Part shown: positions 13,943 through 16,585 of the stretch, piece after piece
How the letters are laid out: each line of letters begins with the position of its first letter
Position numbering within the stretch: the first letter of the stretch is position 1
From: Deltaproteobacteria bacterium
Lineage (GTDB): Bacteria > Desulfobacterota > Desulfobulbia > Desulfobulbales > SURF-16
Reading direction: 5' to 3'
Assembly: GCA_029939635.1 (NCBI GenBank)
Contig: JAOZSN010000058.1
Span: 1 to 16,585 of the forward strand
Length of the DNA: 16,585 nt
Program-made: the position numbers and the translations under genes
Notes under the pieces: model-generated
Databases searched by the model: none
The model's input: the letters and a program-made list of their open reading frames with translations, nothing else
What the model was told of the DNA's origin: nothing

Positions 13943-14911
13943 ATGTTAAGAAACAAAATAGCCTTGACACTCTGCCTCTGTGCCTGTGTTATGTTCACTT
14001 TCGCCGATGCATCCCATGCTCGTAAAAAAAGAATCGTCTTTGGCGGTGGCCCAGCTGGTGGCACTTTCCAGGTAGTTGCCAATGCCATACAGGTCTACAA
14101 ACCTGTCAAAGCCATGAAAGATTTTTCGGTCAAGGCCCAGTCCTCAGCCGGTTCTGTGGAGAATCTGCGTAAGGTCAACTCTGGAAAATCTGATTTTGGT
14201 GTAGTCTACTCTGGCCATGTCTATCTTGGCGCCAATGGCCGCATGAAGAATGATACCCATAAGTATGATAAAGTCATGGCTGTCTCTTATCTCTACGGTG
14301 CTCCGGCCCAGCTCGTGGTACGTAAAGGGTCTGGGATAAAAAGCGTAAAAGATCTCGTAGGCAAGCGGGTTGGTGTTGGTAATGCCGGTTCTGGTGCCTT
14401 CGCCAATTGTGAACTCTTTTTTACCCATATGGGAGTGTGGGATACAATTAAACGTAACCCCATGGGCTACAACGATGCCGCTGCCGCCTTTGGCAATAAG
14501 CAGCTTGATGCCTTCTGGCTCTTCACCGCCTTCCCCAGTGGGGCCGTTATCATGGCAGCCCAAACCAATGACATTGAACTCATTGACCTTAATGCCGATG
14601 CTCAAGCCACCGGCTTCTACGAAAAATATCCCTATTTTGCCCAACTCTCTGTACCTGCAGGAACCTATCGTGGCGTGGAAAAAGCAGCGCCTTCTTTTCA
14701 GGATTCCACCCTCTGGGTAGCCAATGCTGATGTACCAGATGAGATTGTCTACCAGATGCTCTCAGTCATCTACACAGATGCTGGCTTGGCTCACATGGTT
14801 AGTCAAAAGAAAACCTTTAAAGAGATGGCCATTGCCACTGGTACCAAGGGTATCGTTACCCCCATGCATCCAGGTGCCATTAAGTTTTGGAAAGAGAAGG
14901 GGATGCTGTAA
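13943..14911 (+). CDS. TAXI-family TRAP transporter solute-binding protein
   Basis: This 322-residue periplasmic binding protein would deliver an organic acid-like substrate to the TRAP permease encoded downstream. The signal peptide is clear (basic start, hydrophobic core 5-20, A-S-H-A cleavage at 23-26). The mature start IVFGGGPAGGTFQ (31-43) is the hallmark of the TAXI (TRAP-associated extracytoplasmic immunogenic) family. Later segments S-A-G-S-V-E-N-L, D-L-V-G-K-R-V-G-V-G and G-S-G-A also match. AGGAG at 13932-13936 is 6 bases before the ATG. Characterised TAXI proteins are often associated with glutamate or 2-oxoglutarate-like substrates, but the substrate here cannot be read from sequence. 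The first of two transporter genes, it is separated from the permease by a 104-base gap filled with an inverted repeat. Confidence 0.93.
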   Translation: MLRNKIALTLCLCACVMFTFADASHARKKRIVFGGGPAGGTFQVVANAIQVYKPVKAMKDFSVKAQSSAGSVENLRKVNSGKSDFGVVYSGHVYLGANGRMKNDTHKYDKVMAVSYLYGAPAQLVVRKGSGIKSVKDLVGKRVGVGNAGSGAFANCELFFTHMGVWDTIKRNPMGYNDAAAAFGNKQLDAFWLFTAFPSGAVIMAAQTNDIELIDLNADAQATGFYEKYPYFAQLSVPAGTYRGVEKAAPSFQDSTLWVANADVPDEIVYQMLSVIYTDAGLAHMVSQKKTFKEMAIATGTKGIVTPMHPGAIKFWKEKGML

Positions 14912-14917
14912 AAACCT

Positions 14918-14997
14918 GTTATCAGTTGTCAGTTTGCGATTAACACTATTTACTCGCAAGAACATCTTCCTGTAACTGGCAACTGACAACCGATAAC
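14918..14997. repeat. Inverted repeat with 17-base arms between TAXI gene and TRAP permease
   Basis: Bases 14918-14934 and 14981-14997 are reverse complements at 16 of 17 positions. A nested smaller stem, TTGCGA (14934-14939) with TCGCAA (14954-14959), sits inside. The arms are built from TCAGTTG-type units, related in style to the TCAGG repeats at 5174 and 13180. It begins 7 bases after the TAXI stop and ends 18 bases before the permease ATG. Confidence 0.7.
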
Positions 14998-15015
14998 TGA
15001 CTACTGGCCATACCT

Positions 15016-16585
15016 ATGCTCCTTGATAAACTTCATAAATTTGAACAGATCATCTTTGATATTATGGCGGTTGGATTAGTACTCTTCTACTCTTACTCCG
15101 CTGTCTTTCAACCGGCAGCCACCCAATATCATCGCGGCATCTATATCATCATCACCTATATCCTTGTTTTCCTGGTCTATGGCTGCAAGAACAAATATTT
15201 ACGGATAGTGGATTATCTGCTCATGCTGCTCTCCATCGGCACCATTGGCTATTGGATGGCAAATTTTGAAGCGATTAACTATCGTATGGGCATGGAAACA
15301 AAGCTGGACATGGCCATAGCCATGGTGGGTGTCCTTCTTGGCATTGAACTGGCTCGGCGGGTGGTGGGCAATATCTTTGTCATCATCGGTGCGGTGATGC
15401 TGTTTTATGGCGTCTATGGCGATTATGCACCAGAGCTTATCTCCCATGCCGGTGATGATTTTCCTAATTTATGTGTATCAATCTTTTACAAAAGTGACGG
15501 TGTCTTTGGCATCATGGCCAATGTCCTGGCCACCTACATTATTCTTTTTGTCATCTTTGGTGCTTTTTTAGAAAAAAGCGGTGCTCAGAAATTTTTCATC
15601 GACTTTCCCCTGGCTGCGGTTGGCCATAAGGTTGGGGGCCCGGCCAAGGTGTCGGTCATTGCCAGTGGCCTTTTTGGTTCCATCTCTGGTTCTGCCATTG
15701 CCAATACCGTTTCCACTGGCGCCTTTACCATTCCTATGATGAAAAAAGCCGGTTTTAAACCCCATGTGGCTGGCGGCATTGAACCCGCTGCCTCCATCGG
15801 TGGCATGTTTATGCCTCCAATCATGGGAGCAGGCGGCTTTATCATGGCTGAGTTAACAGGCCTGCCATACTCACGCATTATGTTGGTGGCCCTCTTCCCT
15901 GCCCTGATGTATTTTTTCTCCGTCTTTGTCATGGTCCATTATGAGGCAAAAAAGTATAATCTGGTGGGTGAAAAATCAGAAAAATCGGCCATGGAGATCT
16001 TTAAAAAGGAGTGGTATTACATCCTGCCCCTGCTGACGATCACCATCTTCATGCTGATGGGCTACTCACCTGGCTACTCTGCAATCATTGGCATTGTCAG
16101 CTGCATTGTTATCAGCTGGTTTAATAAGGATACCCGCATTGACCATCGCGGCTTTCTTGAAGCAGCCAGGGCTGGTACCGAGAGCAGCTTAAAGATTGGT
16201 GCTACCGTTGGTGTTATCGGTATCATCATTGGTGTGCTCACCTATAGTGGTCTGGTGCTCACCTTTGCTGATATTGTCATTGAGTTAGCAGGTGGCTCCC
16301 TTGTCCTTACCATCCTGCTCATTGCCCTGGCCTCCCTGGTCTTGGGTATGGGTGTGCCAGTGACGGCGGCCTATCTCATCACAGCTGTGGTGGCGGTTCC
16401 AGCCCTTACCCATCTTGGTGTCAACCCTCTTGCCTCGCACATGATCGTCTACTGGCTCTCCCAAGATTCCAACATCACACCGCCGGTCTGTATTGCTGCT
16501 TTTGCCGGAGCCACCATTGCCAAAGCCAATATGTGGAAGACTGCCTTTACCTCCTTTAAATTTGCCAAATTCCTCTACCTTGGCC
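15016..16585 (+). CDS. TRAP transporter permease, fused DctQ-DctM type (3' end outside window)
   Basis: The open frame from ATG 15016 stays open to the window edge, giving 523 visible residues. The N-terminal hydrophobic segments (about 15-132) correspond to the small DctQ-like part. From about residue 165 comes the large DctM part, with the conserved G-S-I-S-G-S-A-I-A-N-T-V-S-T-G signature at 221-235, then I-E-P-A-A-S-I-G-G (255-263) and M-P-P-I-M-G-A (266-272). This fused form is the usual partner of TAXI binding proteins; it imports substrate using an ion gradient. Family members are typically well over 600 residues, so more than a hundred residues are likely missing. An in-frame TGA at 14998 makes ATG 15016 the first possible ATG. 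No good ribosome binding site precedes it. Confidence 0.93.
   Translation, partial: MLLDKLHKFEQIIFDIMAVGLVLFYSYSAVFQPAATQYHRGIYIIITYILVFLVYGCKNKYLRIVDYLLMLLSIGTIGYWMANFEAINYRMGMETKLDMAIAMVGVLLGIELARRVVGNIFVIIGAVMLFYGVYGDYAPELISHAGDDFPNLCVSIFYKSDGVFGIMANVLATYIILFVIFGAFLEKSGAQKFFIDFPLAAVGHKVGGPAKVSVIASGLFGSISGSAIANTVSTGAFTIPMMKKAGFKPHVAGGIEPAASIGGMFMPPIMGAGGFIMAELTGLPYSRIMLVALFPALMYFFSVFVMVHYEAKKYNLVGEKSEKSAMEIFKKEWYYILPLLTITIFMLMGYSPGYSAIIGIVSCIVISWFNKDTRIDHRGFLEAARAGTESSLKIGATVGVIGIIIGVLTYSGLVLTFADIVIELAGGSLVLTILLIALASLVLGMGVPVTAAYLITAVVAVPALTHLGVNPLASHMIVYWLSQDSNITPPVCIAAFAGATIAKANMWKTAFTSFKFAKFLYLG

Noticed and set aside
14144..14644. 166-codon minus-strand frame inside the TAXI gene
   Set aside because: Antisense shadow of a well-supported binding-protein gene; its composition mirrors the codon pattern of the real frame.
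15199..15932. Minus-strand frames at 15199-15447, 15568-15765 and 15585-15932
   Set aside because: They lie opposite the TRAP permease, which is open from 15016 to the window edge and has clear family signatures.

Overview
The window reads as ordinary chromosome from a Gram-negative bacterium with moderate GC content. The most likely group is a sulfate-reducing Desulfobacterota (Desulfobulbales / Desulfotalea-like). That assignment is inference: it rests on the trpEGDCF order, a cdaA-cdaR-glmM-tlyA cluster in an organism with clear periplasmic proteins, a TAXI-type TRAP transporter, and the style of the intergenic inverted repeats. No CRISPR array, prophage, insertion sequence with a transposase, tRNA or rRNA was recognised.

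Layout. (1) 1-234 is the 3' end of a small exported protein of unknown function, built on a 19-residue repeat. (2) 421-1881 is an HtrA/DegP-type periplasmic protease with two PDZ domains. (3) 2078-6745, on the minus strand, is a tryptophan biosynthesis cluster in transcription order trpE-trpG-trpD-trpC-trpF. It covers chorismate to indole-glycerol phosphate. trpB and trpA are not present and must lie elsewhere. (4) 6949-7224, minus strand, is rpsT (ribosomal protein S20), with a near-perfect sigma-70 type promoter and a strong hairpin terminator. (5) 7711-11652, plus strand, is cdaA-cdaR-glmM-tlyA: c-di-AMP synthase, its YbbR-domain regulator, phosphoglucosamine mutase for peptidoglycan precursors, and an S4-domain rRNA methyltransferase. 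(6) 11766-13172 holds two envelope-type genes, an exported double-SH3 protein and a Tim44-like membrane protein. (7) 13217-13666, minus strand, is a two-CBS-domain protein. (8) 13943 to the window end is a TAXI-type TRAP transporter: a periplasmic binding protein followed by a fused DctQM-type permease that runs off the edge at 16585.

The genes themselves are recognisable families. The less explained material lies between them. Several gaps are filled by inverted repeats: a long imperfect one over the trpF 3' end, a 26-bp-arm one directly in front of trpG, a perfect 21-bp-arm one inside the cda-glm operon, a hairpin between the Tim44 and CBS genes, one upstream of the CBS gene, and one between the two TRAP genes. 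At least three share a CAGGT/TCAG-type core and look like members of a dispersed repeat family. Two of them sit where a ribosome binding site would be expected. I did not find a clearly novel multi-gene system. The best leads are these repeats, a DGG-for-DGA change in the CdaA active-site motif, and the structured leader upstream of cdaA.
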